In this document: one piece after another, positions 9,702 through 21,315 of the stretch
Numbering within the stretch: the stretch's first letter is position 1
Layout: each line of letters begins with the position of its first letter
NCBI RefSeq assembly: GCF_002933355.1
Contig: NZ_PDKU01000002.1
Coordinates: 62,001 to 126,000 of the forward strand
Source: Candidatus Pantoea edessiphila
Lineage (GTDB): Bacteria > Pseudomonadota > Gammaproteobacteria > Enterobacterales > Enterobacteriaceae
Reading direction: 5' to 3'
Length of the DNA stretch: 64,000 nucleotides
Program-made: the position numbers and the translations under genes
The notes under the pieces: generated by a model
The model's database searches: none
What the model saw: the letters and a program-made list of their open reading frames with translations, nothing else
What the model was told of the DNA's origin: nothing

Positions 9702-12512
9702 ATGATTGATTATAAATCCACCTTAAATCTACCTAAAACCAATTTTCCTATGAAAGGCAATCTTATTCATAAAGAACCAGAAATATTAAAGCGATGGCAT
9801 GACAGCAATCTATATGAAATACTTAGAAAAGTAAAGAAAGGAAAGAAAAGATTTATTTTACATGATGGACCTCCATATGCTAATGGTCAAATTCATATTG
9901 GTCATGCTGTTAATAAAATTTTGAAAGATATAATTATAAAATCTAAAGGAATGTCAGATTATGATGCTCCCTATATACCGGGATGGGATTGCCATGGTTT
10001 ACCTATTGAACATAAAATTGAACAGATATTTGGTAAACCAGGAAAAGAATTAAGCTTTTTAAATTTTCGCAATTTATGTCGTGATTTTGCAAATGAGCAA
10101 GTTGAAAGACAGAAAGTCGATTTTATACGTTTAGGTGTATTAGGTAACTGGAAAGATCCTTATTTAACAATGAATTTTGAAACTGAAGCTAATACTATTC
10201 GAGTATTAGGTAAACTTGTCAGAAAAGGATATGTATATAAAGGTGAAAAACCAGTTCATTGGTGTATAGATTGTCGTTCATCATTAGCAGAAGCTGAAGT
10301 TGAGTATTATGATAAGATTTCATCTTCTATAGATGTAATGTTTAAATTTATTAATTCTGATATGATTTGTCGTATATTTAATATATCACAAGTAATTAAT
10401 AGTCCTATTTCACTTGTTGTGTGGACTACTACTCCATGGACTATACCAGCTAATTGTGCCATATCATTACATCCAGAATTTTGTTATCAATTAATAAAAT
10501 CTAATAATTTATTTTTAATTTTTGCTAAAAATTTAACAGAAAATTCATTAAAACGAATTGGAATTAGTGAATGGACTGTACTTGGTGAATGTATGGGTAA
10601 ACAACTTGAATTCAAAAATGTTCAGCACCCTATTTTTAACAATATTTCTCAAGTAGTTTTAAGTGAACATGTTACGTTAAATATGGGTACTGGAGCAGTC
10701 CATATTGCACCAAGTCATGGTATGGATGATTATTATATTTGTAAAAAATATAATATTGAAAATGTAAATTTAGTTGGTCCGGATGGATTATACTTGAAAG
10801 GCACTCATGTATTACTAGATAACATTAATGTTTTTGAAGGTAATAATATAGTTATTAATTTATTAAAAAATAAAGGTGCACTATTAAGTCATAAAAATTT
10901 TTCACATCAATATCCTCATTGTTGGCGTCATAAAACTCCTATTCTTTTTCGAACTACACCTCAATGGTTTATTGATATGGATCATAAAGAGCTTCGGAAT
11001 AAATCTTTACAAACAATTAAAGGTGTAAAATGGATTCCAAGTTGGGGGCAATCATGTATGGAATCTATGTTATCAAATCGTCCGGATTGGTGTATATCAC
11101 GTCAGCGCACTTGGGGTGTACCTATTCCTTTATTTGTAAACAAAAAAACTGGAGTATTGCATCCAGATACAAATTCCATAATAGAAAAAATTGCATTACT
11201 AGTTGAAAAATATGGCATTCAAGTATGGTGGGATCTAGATCCAAATAATTTTATTACACAACCTGGTGATTATTTTAAGGTAACTGATGTTCTTGATGTA
11301 TGGTTTGATTCCGGTTCTACTATTTTTAGTGTAGTTAGTACACGTTTAGATTTAAGAGATAAACAAACTGACATGTATTTAGAAGGATTAGATCAATATC
11401 GTGGATGGTTTATGTCTTCTCTAGTTATTTCTAGTGCTTTGAGTAACAGAGCCCCTTATCGTCAAGTATTAACACAATGTTTTACCGTAGATGGTAATGG
11501 ACGTAAAATGTCAAAATCAATAGGTAATGTCATTTCCCCAGAAAAGGTAATAGAAAAATTTGGAGCTGATATTTTAAGATTATGGGTTGCATCAAGTGAT
11601 TATTCAAATGAAATGACGATTTCCGATTCTATTTTACAATGTTCAGCTGATGTGTATAGGAGAATTCGTAATTTCATACGTTTTTTATTAGCTAACTTAA
11701 ATGATTTTAATCCTATAGTAAATTTAGTAAAATCAGATGATATGTTAATCTTAGATAGATGGGCAGTAAGTCGTGCCTATGAAGCTCAAAAAGATATTAT
11801 TAATTTTTATGAAGAATATGATTTTCATAATGTTATTCAACGTCTGATGTCTTTTTGCTCTATAGAAATGAATTCTTTTTATTTTGATATAGTTAAAGAT
11901 CGTCTGTATACTATGAAAAAAAATAGTGTAGCTCGTCGAAGTTGTCAAACAGCTCTATGGCATATAATAGAAGCATTTGTTAGATGGATAGCACCAATTT
12001 TACCTTTTACATCTGATGAAACTTGGAGTTATTTATTAGGTAATCGTTCATCTCATATATTTATTGAAACATGGTATACAAACCTTCTAAATCTATCAGA
12101 ATATGATATCTTGGGTAATAAATATTGGAGTAATCTTATAAAAATAAAGAGTGATGTTAATAAAGTAATAGAAATAGCAAGAAAAGATAAAATAATTGGC
12201 AGTTCATTAGAGGCCGATATTAAATTTTATGTAAATGGGGAATTATTTAACAAATTACAGATATTAGGTCGTGAATTAAAGTTCGTTTTCTTGATATCTG
12301 ATTTTCAAATTTTAGATTATGAACTTGCTAGTAATCAAGCATATCAAAGTGAAATATTTGAAAATCTAAAAATAGAGTTTTATAAAGCGAAAGGCCAAAA
12401 ATGCCCTAGGTGTTGGAATTATAATGTTAAAAATAATATTTCTAATATCGATATATGCGACCGATGTTATTTAAACATAACTAAAAACGGTGAGGAACGC
12501 AAATTTGTATGA
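9702..12512 (+). CDS. ileS: Isoleucyl-tRNA synthetase
   Basis: Class I synthetase charging tRNA-Ile with editing of valine. 936 residues, E. coli 938. HIGH is at 65-68 and KMSKS near 602-606. The editing domain has VVWTTTPWTIPAN near 243-255. The C-terminal zinc knuckle CPRCWNY...CDRCY is retained. Its TGA stop overlaps the lspA start. Confidence 0.98.
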   Translation: MIDYKSTLNLPKTNFPMKGNLIHKEPEILKRWHDSNLYEILRKVKKGKKRFILHDGPPYANGQIHIGHAVNKILKDIIIKSKGMSDYDAPYIPGWDCHGLPIEHKIEQIFGKPGKELSFLNFRNLCRDFANEQVERQKVDFIRLGVLGNWKDPYLTMNFETEANTIRVLGKLVRKGYVYKGEKPVHWCIDCRSSLAEAEVEYYDKISSSIDVMFKFINSDMICRIFNISQVINSPISLVVWTTTPWTIPANCAISLHPEFCYQLIKSNNLFLIFAKNLTENSLKRIGISEWTVLGECMGKQLEFKNVQHPIFNNISQVVLSEHVTLNMGTGAVHIAPSHGMDDYYICKKYNIENVNLVGPDGLYLKGTHVLLDNINVFEGNNIVINLLKNKGALLSHKNFSHQYPHCWRHKTPILFRTTPQWFIDMDHKELRNKSLQTIKGVKWIPSWGQSCMESMLSNRPDWCISRQRTWGVPIPLFVNKKTGVLHPDTNSIIEKIALLVEKYGIQVWWDLDPNNFITQPGDYFKVTDVLDVWFDSGSTIFSVVSTRLDLRDKQTDMYLEGLDQYRGWFMSSLVISSALSNRAPYRQVLTQCFTVDGNGRKMSKSIGNVISPEKVIEKFGADILRLWVASSDYSNEMTISDSILQCSADVYRRIRNFIRFLLANLNDFNPIVNLVKSDDMLILDRWAVSRAYEAQKDIINFYEEYDFHNVIQRLMSFCSIEMNSFYFDIVKDRLYTMKKNSVARRSCQTALWHIIEAFVRWIAPILPFTSDETWSYLLGNRSSHIFIETWYTNLLNLSEYDILGNKYWSNLIKIKSDVNKVIEIARKDKIIGSSLEADIKFYVNGELFNKLQILGRELKFVFLISDFQILDYELASNQAYQSEIFENLKIEFYKAKGQKCPRCWNYNVKNNISNIDICDRCYLNITKNGEERKFV

Positions 12513-12982
12513 TGAAAAATTCTACCAATACACTGAAAATAAGTTGGTTGTCTTTAGCATTTATGATAGCTATCATAGATAATGTTGTTAAACAAGTAAT
12601 AATGCATAATATAATTTTGAAAGAAACATATCAATTAACATCATTTTTAAATTTATTTTATTGTCATAATTATGGCATAGCATTCAGTTTTCTATCTGAT
12701 GGTAATAAGTGGCAACATTGGTTGTTTATAATTATTACTATTATTATCATAATTACTTTGTTAGTGTCCATGTATTATAGTAATAATGTTAACAATATGA
12801 TATATATTTCCTATACGTTTATTATTGGCGGTGCATTAGGTAATTTATTTGATCGCTTTTATCATGGTTTTGTAGTAGATTTTATTGATTTTCATATACA
12901 AAAGTTTCATTTTGCTACTTTTAATATTGCAGATTGTTTTATATTTATAGGTTTAATATTCTTTGTGTTGAATGAATGTTAA
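12509..12982 (+). CDS. lspA: Lipoprotein signal peptidase (signal peptidase II)
   Basis: Inner-membrane aspartyl protease that removes signal peptides from prolipoproteins. 157 residues with four hydrophobic segments (about 12-32, 68-90, 95-115, 137-155). Catalytic aspartates lie in GFVVDFIDF and FNIADCF. It overlaps the ileS stop by 4 bases; a second ATG at 12512 is equally usable. Its retention implies some lipoproteins are still made. fkpB, which separates it from ispH in E. coli, is gone. Confidence 0.95.
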   Translation: MMKNSTNTLKISWLSLAFMIAIIDNVVKQVIMHNIILKETYQLTSFLNLFYCHNYGIAFSFLSDGNKWQHWLFIIITIIIIITLLVSMYYSNNVNNMIYISYTFIIGGALGNLFDRFYHGFVVDFIDFHIQKFHFATFNIADCFIFIGLIFFVLNEC

Positions 12983-13023
12983 TATCTTGATTCAGATGTT
13001 AATTATTAAAATTTGGAGTGATC

Positions 13024-13944
13024 ATGCAAATTCTACTAGCAAATCCTCGTGGTTTTTGCGCTGGTGTTAAGCGAGCAATTAGTATTGTAGAAGTAGCACT
13101 AAAGAATTATGGTGCACCAGTTTATATTTATAATGAAATAGTGCATAATCATTATATAGTTAATCGTTTACGTAAGATTGGTGCTATATTTGTTAAAAAT
13201 ATTACAGAAATACCTAATAATTCTGTTGTGATATTTTCTGCACATGGTGTATCACAAGAAATAAGAAAAAAAACTAAAAAAACTAATCCTAGAGTTTTAT
13301 TGGACGCAACATGTCCTTTGGTAACAAAAATTCATATGGAAGTAAAACAAGCTAGTCGTAAAGGTATAGAAGCTATATTAATTGGTCATTCAAATCATCC
13401 TGAAGTACAAGGTACTATGGGACAATATGATAATAAAATTGGTGGTATTTATTTAATAAATTCAATAAAAGATATATCTAAATTAAAAGTAAAAAACAAA
13501 CAAAAAATTAACTTTATGACACAAAGTACCCTGTCAGTTGATGATACTGCCAAAATTATAGATGAATTACGTCATTGTTTTCCATCAATTACTGGTCCAC
13601 GCAAAGAAGATATTTGCTATGCTACTACTAATAGACAAGAAGCAGTAAAAAATTTAGCACAATATGCAGAATTAATATTAGTTATTGGTTCAGCAAATTC
13701 TTCTAATGCTAATCGATTGGTTGAAGTAGTACAAAATATGGGTAAAGTAGCTAAATTAATAAATTCAGCTATAGATATTCAAACACACTGGTTAAGTAAT
13801 ATTAATTATGTTGGTATTACAGCAGGTGCTTCAGTACCAGATATCTTAGTCAATGAAGTAATAGAATATTTAATTCAATTAGGTGGAAGTTATGTTACAG
13901 AACTAATAGGAAAAAAAGAAAAAATTGTATTTAATATTATGTAA
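13024..13944 (+). CDS. ispH: 4-hydroxy-3-methylbut-2-enyl diphosphate reductase
   Basis: Last step of the MEP isoprenoid pathway, an Fe-S enzyme. About 306 residues. Cluster cysteines are in RGFCAGV, DATCPLV and [11 protein letters not shown]. The ATG at 13024 is chosen because it gives the family N-terminus [15 protein letters not shown] and sits 6 bases after GGAG; a GTG two codons earlier is possible. It lies 41 bases downstream of lspA. Confidence 0.97.
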   Translation: MQILLANPRGFCAGVKRAISIVEVALKNYGAPVYIYNEIVHNHYIVNRLRKIGAIFVKNITEIPNNSVVIFSAHGVSQEIRKKTKKTNPRVLLDATCPLVTKIHMEVKQASRKGIEAILIGHSNHPEVQGTMGQYDNKIGGIYLINSIKDISKLKVKNKQKINFMTQSTLSVDDTAKIIDELRHCFPSITGPRKEDICYATTNRQEAVKNLAQYAELILVIGSANSSNANRLVEVVQNMGKVAKLINSAIDIQTHWLSNINYVGITAGASVPDILVNEVIEYLIQLGGSYVTELIGKKEKIVFNIM

Positions 13945-14032
13945 TATTTAATTTTTAAATAAAACTATTAATAATTTAATATATTTCATTCAAGATGATT
14001 TATTATTATAGCAATTTATAAAGGATATTATT

Positions 14033-14845
14033 ATGAATCAGATTAGAGTTGCTATTGCAGGAGCTCAAGGTAGAATGGGACGTGAGTTAATTAAAGCTGC
14101 TAACAAAGAAGATATTAATTTAAGCAGTGTTTTAGTTAAAGCTGGATCTTCAATGGTTGGTTGCGATGCTGGAATATTAATAAATTCTTCTCAAATAAAT
14201 ATAACAATAACAGATAATATACATAATATAATTGATTCTTTTGATTTATTGATAGATTTTACGACTCCACAATCAACTATGGAATATTTAAGTTTATGTA
14301 AACAACATAAAAAATCTATGGTTATTGGTACTACAGGTTTTAATCAAAAAGAATATAAATTAATTGATCTCGCATCAAAAGAAATTGCTATTGTCTTATC
14401 AGCCAATTTCAGTATAGGAATGAATGTAGTATTAAAATTATTAGAAGCTACATCTAAAATAATAGGAAATGATTCGGATATCGAAATCATTGAAGCACAT
14501 CATCGAAACAAGATTGATGCCCCTTCGGGCACAGCCTTATCTATGGGTAAAATAATAGCTAATACAATGCATTGGAAATTTGATGAAAGTGCAGTATACA
14601 AACGTGAAGGAATTATTGGAAAAAGAAAAGAACAATCAATTGGTTTTTCTACAATAAGAGGTGGAGATATAATAGGTGAACATAAAGCAATATTTGCAAG
14701 TATAGGTGAACAAATAGAAATCACTCATAAAGTCAGTAATCGTATGAATTTTGCTTTAGGTGCAATTAAAGCAACAAAATGGCTAAAACATAAAAAATCC
14801 GGTCTTTTCAACATGTGGGATGTGCTTGGTTTATCAAGTTTATAA
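14033..14845 (+). CDS. dapB: 4-hydroxy-tetrahydrodipicolinate reductase
   Basis: NAD(P)H reductase of the diaminopimelate/lysine pathway, needed for lysine and for peptidoglycan (see murE). 270 residues, E. coli 273. The nucleotide-binding loop VAIAGAQGRMGREL (about 6-19), IIEAHHRNKIDAPSGTAL (about 152-169) and the C-terminal FALGAIKA are visible. Shine-Dalgarno AAGGA before the ATG. A hairpin terminator follows at 14867. Confidence 0.97.
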   Translation: MNQIRVAIAGAQGRMGRELIKAANKEDINLSSVLVKAGSSMVGCDAGILINSSQINITITDNIHNIIDSFDLLIDFTTPQSTMEYLSLCKQHKKSMVIGTTGFNQKEYKLIDLASKEIAIVLSANFSIGMNVVLKLLEATSKIIGNDSDIEIIEAHHRNKIDAPSGTALSMGKIIANTMHWKFDESAVYKREGIIGKRKEQSIGFSTIRGGDIIGEHKAIFASIGEQIEITHKVSNRMNFALGAIKATKWLKHKKSGLFNMWDVLGLSSL

Positions 14846-14866
14846 TATTCCACTATCACAATATGC

Positions 14867-14891
14867 AAAAGATATAAGATTTTATCTTTTT
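14867..14891 (+). terminator. Probable terminator after dapB
   Basis: 8-bp stem (14867-14874 with 14883-14890) and an 8-base loop, with the stem ending in a T-run. It lies 22 bases after the dapB stop and separates dapB from carAB. Confidence 0.5.
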
Positions 14892-14962
14892 CAATACTGA
14901 TTAAATTAATTAATAAATAATTTTCTTAATTTAAATTTTATATTAATAACGATAGTAAACAT

Positions 14963-14987
14963 TAATATCCAATTAAATTGGATATTA
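14963..14987. promoter_or_regulatory. Perfect palindrome upstream of carA
   Basis: 11-bp inverted repeat (14963-14973 with 14977-14987) around the 3-base spacer TAA, 60 bases before the carA start. As RNA it is a strong hairpin, as DNA a possible operator. It does not resemble an ArgR box. It sits where E. coli carries the carAB control region. Confidence 0.5.
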
Positions 14988-15046
14988 GTATTAATTTATA
15001 TATCAATTATTTATATGTTATTTTTTATTATCTTTAGGAGGATATT

Positions 15047-16195
15047 TTGATTAAATCCGCTCTTTTAACATTAGAAGACGGTACTCAATTTTACGGTCGT
15101 TCTATTGGGGCCATAGGTTCAGCAGTAGGGGAAATTGTATTTAATACATCAATGACAGGTTACCAAGAAATTTTAACTGATCCTTCATATTTTATGCAAA
15201 TTATTGTTTTAACCTATCCTCACATTGGTAATGTTGGTACTAATTCTGAAGACGAGGAATCAAATCGAATTTACGCTCAAGGTTTAATTATTCGGGATTT
15301 ATCATTATTAGCTAGTAGTTTTCGTAATAAAGAAAGTCTATCAAAGTATTTAAAACGTAAGAATATTGTAGCAATTGCAAATATTGATACTAGAAAATTA
15401 ACTCGTATAATACGTAAGAAAGGTAATCAAAATGGTTGTATTATGACACATAACAATATAAATAATTCAAAAGCTTTACATAAAATTAAATCGTTTAAAG
15501 GATTAGAAGCAATAGATATATTAAAAGAAGTTACTACTACTTACAGTTACACATGGAATCAAGGGAATGTCTCGTTAAAACCACCGTTTTTAAAAAAACA
15601 AAAATCAACAAAAAGTCCTTATCATGTAATTGTTTATGACTATGGTGTTAAACGCAATATTTTACGTATTCTCGTAGACAAGGGTTGTCAATTGACAGTG
15701 GTACCAGCAAAAACTTCTGCTAAGGAAGTAATTGATATGAATCCTGATGGCATTTTTCTTTCTAATGGTCCTGGAAATCCTCAATCATGTGATTATGCTA
15801 TTGATTATATTAATTATTTTTTAAAAATAAACATTCCAATATTTGGTATTTGTCTTGGTCATCAACTTTTAGCTTTAGCTAATGGTGCAAAAATTATAAA
15901 AATGAAAACAGGACATCATGGTGGAAATCATCCAGTAAAAAATCTTAGTAATAATAAAATAATGATAACTGCACAAAATCATTGTTTTGTAGTAGATAAA
16001 CTTAGTTTACCTATTAATTTACGTGTAACACATATTTCATTATTTGATAATACAATACAAGGTATTCATCATATCGATAAACCAGCATTTGGATTTCAGG
16101 GGCATCCAGAAGCAAGCCCAGGACCATCTGATGCAATTTTATTGTTTGATCATTTTATTGAATTGATTAATCAATTTTACTTAATCAGGAGTTAA
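15047..16195 (+). CDS. carA: Carbamoyl-phosphate synthase small (glutaminase) subunit
   Basis: Hydrolyses glutamine and channels ammonia to CarB, for pyrimidine and arginine synthesis. 382 residues as in E. coli. The frame begins at TTG (15047), 6 bases after a very strong AGGAGG; no in-frame ATG fits, and the N-terminus then reads [18 protein letters not shown] as in the family. Class I glutaminase triad: Cys in FGICLGHQL, His and Glu in [12 protein letters not shown]. carB follows after 2 bases. Confidence 0.97.
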   Translation: MIKSALLTLEDGTQFYGRSIGAIGSAVGEIVFNTSMTGYQEILTDPSYFMQIIVLTYPHIGNVGTNSEDEESNRIYAQGLIIRDLSLLASSFRNKESLSKYLKRKNIVAIANIDTRKLTRIIRKKGNQNGCIMTHNNINNSKALHKIKSFKGLEAIDILKEVTTTYSYTWNQGNVSLKPPFLKKQKSTKSPYHVIVYDYGVKRNILRILVDKGCQLTVVPAKTSAKEVIDMNPDGIFLSNGPGNPQSCDYAIDYINYFLKINIPIFGICLGHQLLALANGAKIIKMKTGHHGGNHPVKNLSNNKIMITAQNHCFVVDKLSLPINLRVTHISLFDNTIQGIHHIDKPAFGFQGHPEASPGPSDAILLFDHFIELINQFYLIRS

Positions 16196-16197
16196 TA

Positions 16198-19100
16198 ATG
16201 CCAAAACGAATAGATATAAAATCCATCCTGATTCTTGGTGCTGGTCCAATTATAATTGGACAAGCTTGTGAATTTGATTATTCTGGTGTACAAGCTTGCA
16301 AAGCTCTTAAATCTGAAGGGTATCGTATCATCCTAGTAAACTCTAATCCAGCAACTATTATGACTGATCCAAATATAGCTGATATTACTTATATTGAACC
16401 AATACATTGGAAAATAGTAAAAAAAATAATTGAAAAAGAAAAACCAGATGCATTACTTCCTACTATGGGAGGACAAACGGCATTAACTTGTGCGTTAGAA
16501 TTAGATCGTCAAGGTATACTAACGATGTTTAATGTAATTATGATAGGTGCAAATGCTGATAGTATTGATAAAGCAGAAAATCGCCAGCGCTTTGATACAA
16601 TCATGAATAATATTGGTTTAGAAACAGCTCGTTCTAGTACTGCAAAAACAATGGAAGAAGCTTTAATTATCTGTGATTATGTTGGCTTCCCATGTATTAT
16701 TCGTCCATCATTTACTATGGGTGGAGCTGGAGGTGGTATTGCATATAACTATTGTGATTTCAAGGAAATATGTAAACAAGGTTTTGATGTTTCACCTACT
16801 AATGAATTATTAATTGATGAATCATTAATTGGTTGGAAAGAATATGAAATGGAAGTATTACGGGATAAAAATGATAATTGTATAATAGTCTGTTCAATAG
16901 AAAATTTTGATGCAATGGGAATCCATACTGGTGACTCTATCACAGTTGCGCCTGCTCAAACATTAACAGATAAAGAATATCAAATTATGCGTAATGCTTC
17001 TATATCAGTAATGCGTGCAATAGGTGTAGAAACTGGTGGATCTAACGTACAGTTTGCAATTAATCCTAAAAATGGTCGTCTAATAATCATTGAAATGAAT
17101 CCACGTGTGTCACGTTCATCAGCATTAGCTTCAAAAGCTACTGGTTTCCCCATTGCGAAAATAGCTGCTAAATTAGCAGTAGGTTATACTCTTGATGAAC
17201 TGAAAAATGATATTACTGGAAATAGAATACCTGCTTCCTTTGAACCTTCTCTTGATTATATTATAACTAAAATACCACGTTTTAATTTCGAAAAGTTTCC
17301 TGGTTCAAATAATATTTTAACAACTCAAATGAAATCTGTTGGTGAAGTAATGGCTATAGGTCGTACTTTTCAAGAATCATTACAAAAAGCATTACGCAGT
17401 TTAGAAGTTGGAGTTAATGGTTTAGATTCTAAATTTAATGCAAGCTGTAATAAAAATATGAATGATATTCGTAATGCACTTAAAATAGCTAGTTCAGATA
17501 GAATCTGGTATATTGCTGATGCATTTCGGGCAGGTATGTCTGTATATAGTGTATTTAAGCTTACTAATATTGATAAGTGGTTTTTGATTCAAATTAAAGA
17601 ATTAATTAATCTAGAAAAACAGATAGTTGTCAAGGGTTTGAATTGTTTAAATAAATCATTTTTATATATGTTAAAACGTAAAGGTTTTTCTGATGCGCGT
17701 CTATCCAGTTTAACTGGATTAAAAGAAAATGATATTCGTCAGCTTAGATATTCTTATAACATTCATCCTGTTTATAAACGTATTGATACTTGCTCTGCTG
17801 AATTTGATACTAATACTGCATATATGTATTCAACTTATGAAGAAGAATGTGAATCTGATCCAAACGAAAATAAAGAAAAAATTATGATAATAGGAGGAGG
17901 ACCCAATCGCATAGGTCAAGGAATAGAATTTGATTATTGCTGCGTTCATGCTTCTTTAGCATTACGTGAAAATGGTTATGAAACTATTATGGTAAACTGT
18001 AATCCGGAAACTGTGTCAACAGATTATGATATTTCTGACCGTCTTTATTTTGAACCGATAACATTAGAAGATATACTCGAAATAGTAAGAATTGAAAAAC
18101 CTAAAGGAGTTATTGTTCAATACGGAGGTCAAACACCATTAAAACTAGCTAGGTTATTAGAAACCTTTGGTGTACCAATTATTGGTACAAGTACAGATTC
18201 TATTGATTGCGCTGAAAATCGTAATAGATTTCAACAATTAGTTAAAAGACTTAATCTAAAACAACCAGATAATGCTACTGTTATAACATTAGAGCAAGCT
18301 ATAAATAAAGCTACAGATATTGGTTATCCATTACTTGTGCGTCCTTCATACGTTCTAGGTGGACGTGCTATGGAAATCATTTATGATGAATTTGATCTTA
18401 AGCGTTATTTTCAATCAGCTATATTTATAGCTGATGATAATCCAATATTATTAGATCATTTTATAGAAGATGCGATTGAAGTTGATGTGGATGCAATTTT
18501 TGATGGTCATAATTTACTAATTGGTGGTATTATGGAACATGTAGAACAAGCAGGAGTACATTCAGGTGACTCTGCATGTTCGCTTCCGGCTCATACTTTA
18601 AACAATGACATTCAAGACACAATACGTCATCAAATAAAGAAATTAGCTGTCGAGCTAAAAATCAATGGTCTTATGAATGTTCAATTTGCGATTAAAGATA
18701 ATAATGTGTACTTAATTGAGATTAATCCACGAGCTGCACGTACTATTCCATTTGTATCTAAAGCCACTGGTATTCCGTTAGCAAAAGTTGCTGCATTAGT
18801 AATGATAGGAAAAACTCTATCGCAACAAAAAATGACTAAAGAAATAATTCCGCATTACTATTCAGTTAAAGAAGTAGTTTTTCCATTTGTTAAATTTCAA
18901 GGATCTGATCCTATTTTAGGTCCAGAAATGCGTTCAACTGGTGAAGTCATGGGTATCGGTAGAACTTTTGAACAAGCTTTTGCTAAAGTAATGTTAGCTA
19001 TTCAATGTAATATGAAAAGAAATGGCAGAGCATTATTATCGGTTAGAAAAAATGATAAAAAACGCATTGTTGATCTTGCAATAAAGTTAAAACATTTTGG

Positions 19101-19434
19101 ATTTGAAATAGATGCTACACACGGCACAGCATTAACATTAGAAAAAGCAGGGATTGATGTTTGTTTAGTTAAAAAAGTACATGAAGAAGGTTATCCAAAT
19201 ATTCAAGACCGTTTAAATAATGGAGAATATACTTATATTGTCAATACTGCTTCTGGTCGTCAATCTATTGAAGATTCAAGAATGATTAGATATAGTGCTT
19301 TAAGATCTAATATATACTATAATACTACTTTAAATGGAAGTTTTGCTACATTAATGGCATTAAATGCTGACGCAATAGATGAGATTATTTCTATTCAAGA
19401 ATTACATTTACAATTAAATAATAAAATTAAATAA
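16198..19434 (+). CDS. carB: Carbamoyl-phosphate synthase large subunit
   Basis: ATP-dependent synthesis of carbamoyl phosphate. 1078 residues, E. coli 1073. Two homologous ATP-grasp halves: the first with [14 protein letters not shown] near 171-184, the second with [12 protein letters not shown] near 715-726. Each half has a paired NPR motif ([20 protein letters not shown]). The C-terminal MGS-like allosteric domain is kept to the end. ATG 2 bases after carA, translationally coupled. Intact despite its size, so selection on the pathway is strong. Confidence 0.98.
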   Translation: MPKRIDIKSILILGAGPIIIGQACEFDYSGVQACKALKSEGYRIILVNSNPATIMTDPNIADITYIEPIHWKIVKKIIEKEKPDALLPTMGGQTALTCALELDRQGILTMFNVIMIGANADSIDKAENRQRFDTIMNNIGLETARSSTAKTMEEALIICDYVGFPCIIRPSFTMGGAGGGIAYNYCDFKEICKQGFDVSPTNELLIDESLIGWKEYEMEVLRDKNDNCIIVCSIENFDAMGIHTGDSITVAPAQTLTDKEYQIMRNASISVMRAIGVETGGSNVQFAINPKNGRLIIIEMNPRVSRSSALASKATGFPIAKIAAKLAVGYTLDELKNDITGNRIPASFEPSLDYIITKIPRFNFEKFPGSNNILTTQMKSVGEVMAIGRTFQESLQKALRSLEVGVNGLDSKFNASCNKNMNDIRNALKIASSDRIWYIADAFRAGMSVYSVFKLTNIDKWFLIQIKELINLEKQIVVKGLNCLNKSFLYMLKRKGFSDARLSSLTGLKENDIRQLRYSYNIHPVYKRIDTCSAEFDTNTAYMYSTYEEECESDPNENKEKIMIIGGGPNRIGQGIEFDYCCVHASLALRENGYETIMVNCNPETVSTDYDISDRLYFEPITLEDILEIVRIEKPKGVIVQYGGQTPLKLARLLETFGVPIIGTSTDSIDCAENRNRFQQLVKRLNLKQPDNATVITLEQAINKATDIGYPLLVRPSYVLGGRAMEIIYDEFDLKRYFQSAIFIADDNPILLDHFIEDAIEVDVDAIFDGHNLLIGGIMEHVEQAGVHSGDSACSLPAHTLNNDIQDTIRHQIKKLAVELKINGLMNVQFAIKDNNVYLIEINPRAARTIPFVSKATGIPLAKVAALVMIGKTLSQQKMTKEIIPHYYSVKEVVFPFVKFQGSDPILGPEMRSTGEVMGIGRTFEQAFAKVMLAIQCNMKRNGRALLSVRKNDKKRIVDLAIKLKHFGFEIDATHGTALTLEKAGIDVCLVKKVHEEGYPNIQDRLNNGEYTYIVNTASGRQSIEDSRMIRYSALRSNIYYNTTLNGSFATLMALNADAIDEIISIQELHLQLNNKIK

Positions 19435-19549
19435 TTTTTAAAAATAATTTAAATTGCATGTATAATTAATTCAAACTAATTTTAACTACATGTAAATGTA
19501 ATAAAATGTTTGGATAAGTCTTCAATGAAGAAATAAAATAATAGAACAC

Positions 19550-20038
19550 ATGATCAGTATTATTGCTGCATTTGAATATAACAGATTTATAGGTTTAAAG
19601 AATAACCTGATGTGGAGGCTTCCTGTAGATTTATCTTGGTTTAAGAAAAATACTATCAATAAACCGGTCATAATGGGTAGACTTACTTTTGAATCTATTG
19701 GACGTGCGTTGCCGAAAAGGTTAAATATTGTTGTTAGTAAACGTTATAGTAAATCTAAAAATGTTATTTGGGCTTCATCTTTAGATGAAGCAATTAATAT
19801 CGTTAATACGTCTAATGAAATAATGATTATTGGTGGTGCTAGCATATATGAACAAACTATCAATTATGCTGATGCACTTTATTTAACTCATGTTAATACA
19901 ACTATTGATGGTGATAAAAAATTTCCTTACTATAATCCTTGTGATTGGAACCTAATTTTTAATAAATTTCATGATATTGATAAAGAAAATATTTATAGTT
20001 GTAATTTTGAAATTCTATATCGCAAATCAAAAAAATAA
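19550..20038 (+). CDS. folA: Dihydrofolate reductase
   Basis: NADPH-dependent reduction of dihydrofolate. 162 residues, E. coli 159. MISIIAAFEYNRFIG at the start, active-site region PVDLSWFKKNT with the Asp near residue 27, KPVIMGRLTFESIGR near 38-52 and IIGGASIYEQ near 93-102. In E. coli the Trp22 region reads MPWNLP; here it is LMWRLP. A TATAAT box lies at 19461-19466. Convergent with apaH, 26 bases apart. Confidence 0.96.
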   Translation: MISIIAAFEYNRFIGLKNNLMWRLPVDLSWFKKNTINKPVIMGRLTFESIGRALPKRLNIVVSKRYSKSKNVIWASSLDEAINIVNTSNEIMIIGGASIYEQTINYADALYLTHVNTTIDGDKKFPYYNPCDWNLIFNKFHDIDKENIYSCNFEILYRKSKK

Positions 20039-20064
20039 ATCTTAAGGATAATATTTTTATTATA

Positions 20065-20880
20065 TCAATTTACTATTTTATTAATTCTATAATATTTACT
20101 TTCTTCCCAATGTAAAAGTGTAAGAGTTCCTCCCCAGCAACAGCCTGTATCTAAAGGAATAATTTTTTCTGGGGTACCTTTACCTTTTAGCGCAGACCAA
20201 TGACCAAACACTATTGTATAATTATTTGTTAATTCAGTTTTAATATTAAACCAAGGTGTTATTGATAAATGATTTTTTCCTATAATATTTTTAGAAAACA
20301 TTTCTAATTGACCATTTTTAAAACAATATCTCATTCTTGTTAACACATTGGTGATAAAACGCAATCTAGCTAACCCACTAAGTTTTTCATCCCAATTATT
20401 AGGCATATTCCCATACATAGAGTTAAGAAATAATGGATATACATTGCTGGATAGTACTTTTTTTATTTCATATGCACATTTTTTTGCCGTTTTTAAATCC
20501 CACTGTGGAGTAATTCCAGCATGTGACATAATTATTTTATTTTTTTCATCTATTTGTAGTAGCGGTTGACAACGTAGCCAATAAATTAAGTTATCAATAT
20601 CCTTAGCTTCTAAGAGATGTGTCAATTGATCTTTGGGTCTATCGATATTAATTCCAGAATAAATTGCTAACAGATTTAAATCATGATTACCTAAAACTAA
20701 TCGGATAGATGTTTCAATAGATTTTACATAACGTAATACATCTAATGAATTAGGCCCGCGAGCTACTAAATCACCAGTCAACCATAAAATATCTTTTTTA
20801 GGATTAAAATTTACTTGATTCAATAAAATACGAAATTCTTCATAACAACCATGAATATCACCAATTAGATATGTACTCAT
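20065..20880 (-). CDS. apaH: Bis(5'-nucleosyl)-tetraphosphatase, symmetrical (Ap4A hydrolase)
   Basis: Splits Ap4A into two ADP. About 271 residues, PPP-family metallophosphatase: GDIHGCYEE near 7-15, [10 protein letters not shown] near 37-46 and LGNHDLNLL near 63-71 are the metal-binding motifs; [11 protein letters not shown] and FGHWSA follow. The ATG at 20880 is used because it gives the family N-terminus [11 protein letters not shown]; an ATG 30 bases upstream lacks a Shine-Dalgarno. In E. coli apaG lies between rsmA and apaH; here it is lost. Confidence 0.95.
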   Translation of the reverse strand: MSTYLIGDIHGCYEEFRILLNQVNFNPKKDILWLTGDLVARGPNSLDVLRYVKSIETSIRLVLGNHDLNLLAIYSGINIDRPKDQLTHLLEAKDIDNLIYWLRCQPLLQIDEKNKIIMSHAGITPQWDLKTAKKCAYEIKKVLSSNVYPLFLNSMYGNMPNNWDEKLSGLARLRFITNVLTRMRYCFKNGQLEMFSKNIIGKNHLSITPWFNIKTELTNNYTIVFGHWSALKGKGTPEKIIPLDTGCCWGGTLTLLHWEESKYYRINKIVN

Positions 20881-21315
20881 AGATTTTAAAATCCACTTTA
20901 AAATTATCATTTAGTTAATGAAATTATTGTACTAAATAGATATAAATCTTATTGCAAATTTGGAGTTTTGGAATTAATTAATCATGATGTATGATTTATT
21001 CCACTACTTATAATATTAAGTTGTAGCAAATGTGATATTTTAATCAATATATATCTAATGATTTCATTAAATTTACTAACTGATTAAATATGTAACGTTC
21101 TGTTTATTTATTTATATTGTATTATAAATTTCTATTTATTAAAAATTGTTATTAGTAATTTGAAACTTCATTAATTTAATAAAAGGTTTATTTTGTTAAT
21201 ATTATTGATATTACAGATGATAACAAAATAATTAGGTATTTCCTTGTTACCTTTAATTTTGTGTGTAAAATTTGATCTAAATAAATAATATATTGTAATT
21301 TATATTTATTTATTA
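20881..21315. other. Gene-free gap where apaG is expected, with hairpins
   Basis: 435 AT-rich bases between rsmA and apaH, about the size of apaG (125 codons) plus spacers. I see no readable ApaG remnant. It holds a perfect 11-bp inverted repeat (21188-21198 with 21221-21231, 22-base loop) and a 10-bp one touching the rsmA end (21278-21287 with 21303-21312). Either could end the surA-pdxA-rsmA transcript, which would leave apaH needing its own promoter. Confidence 0.55.
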
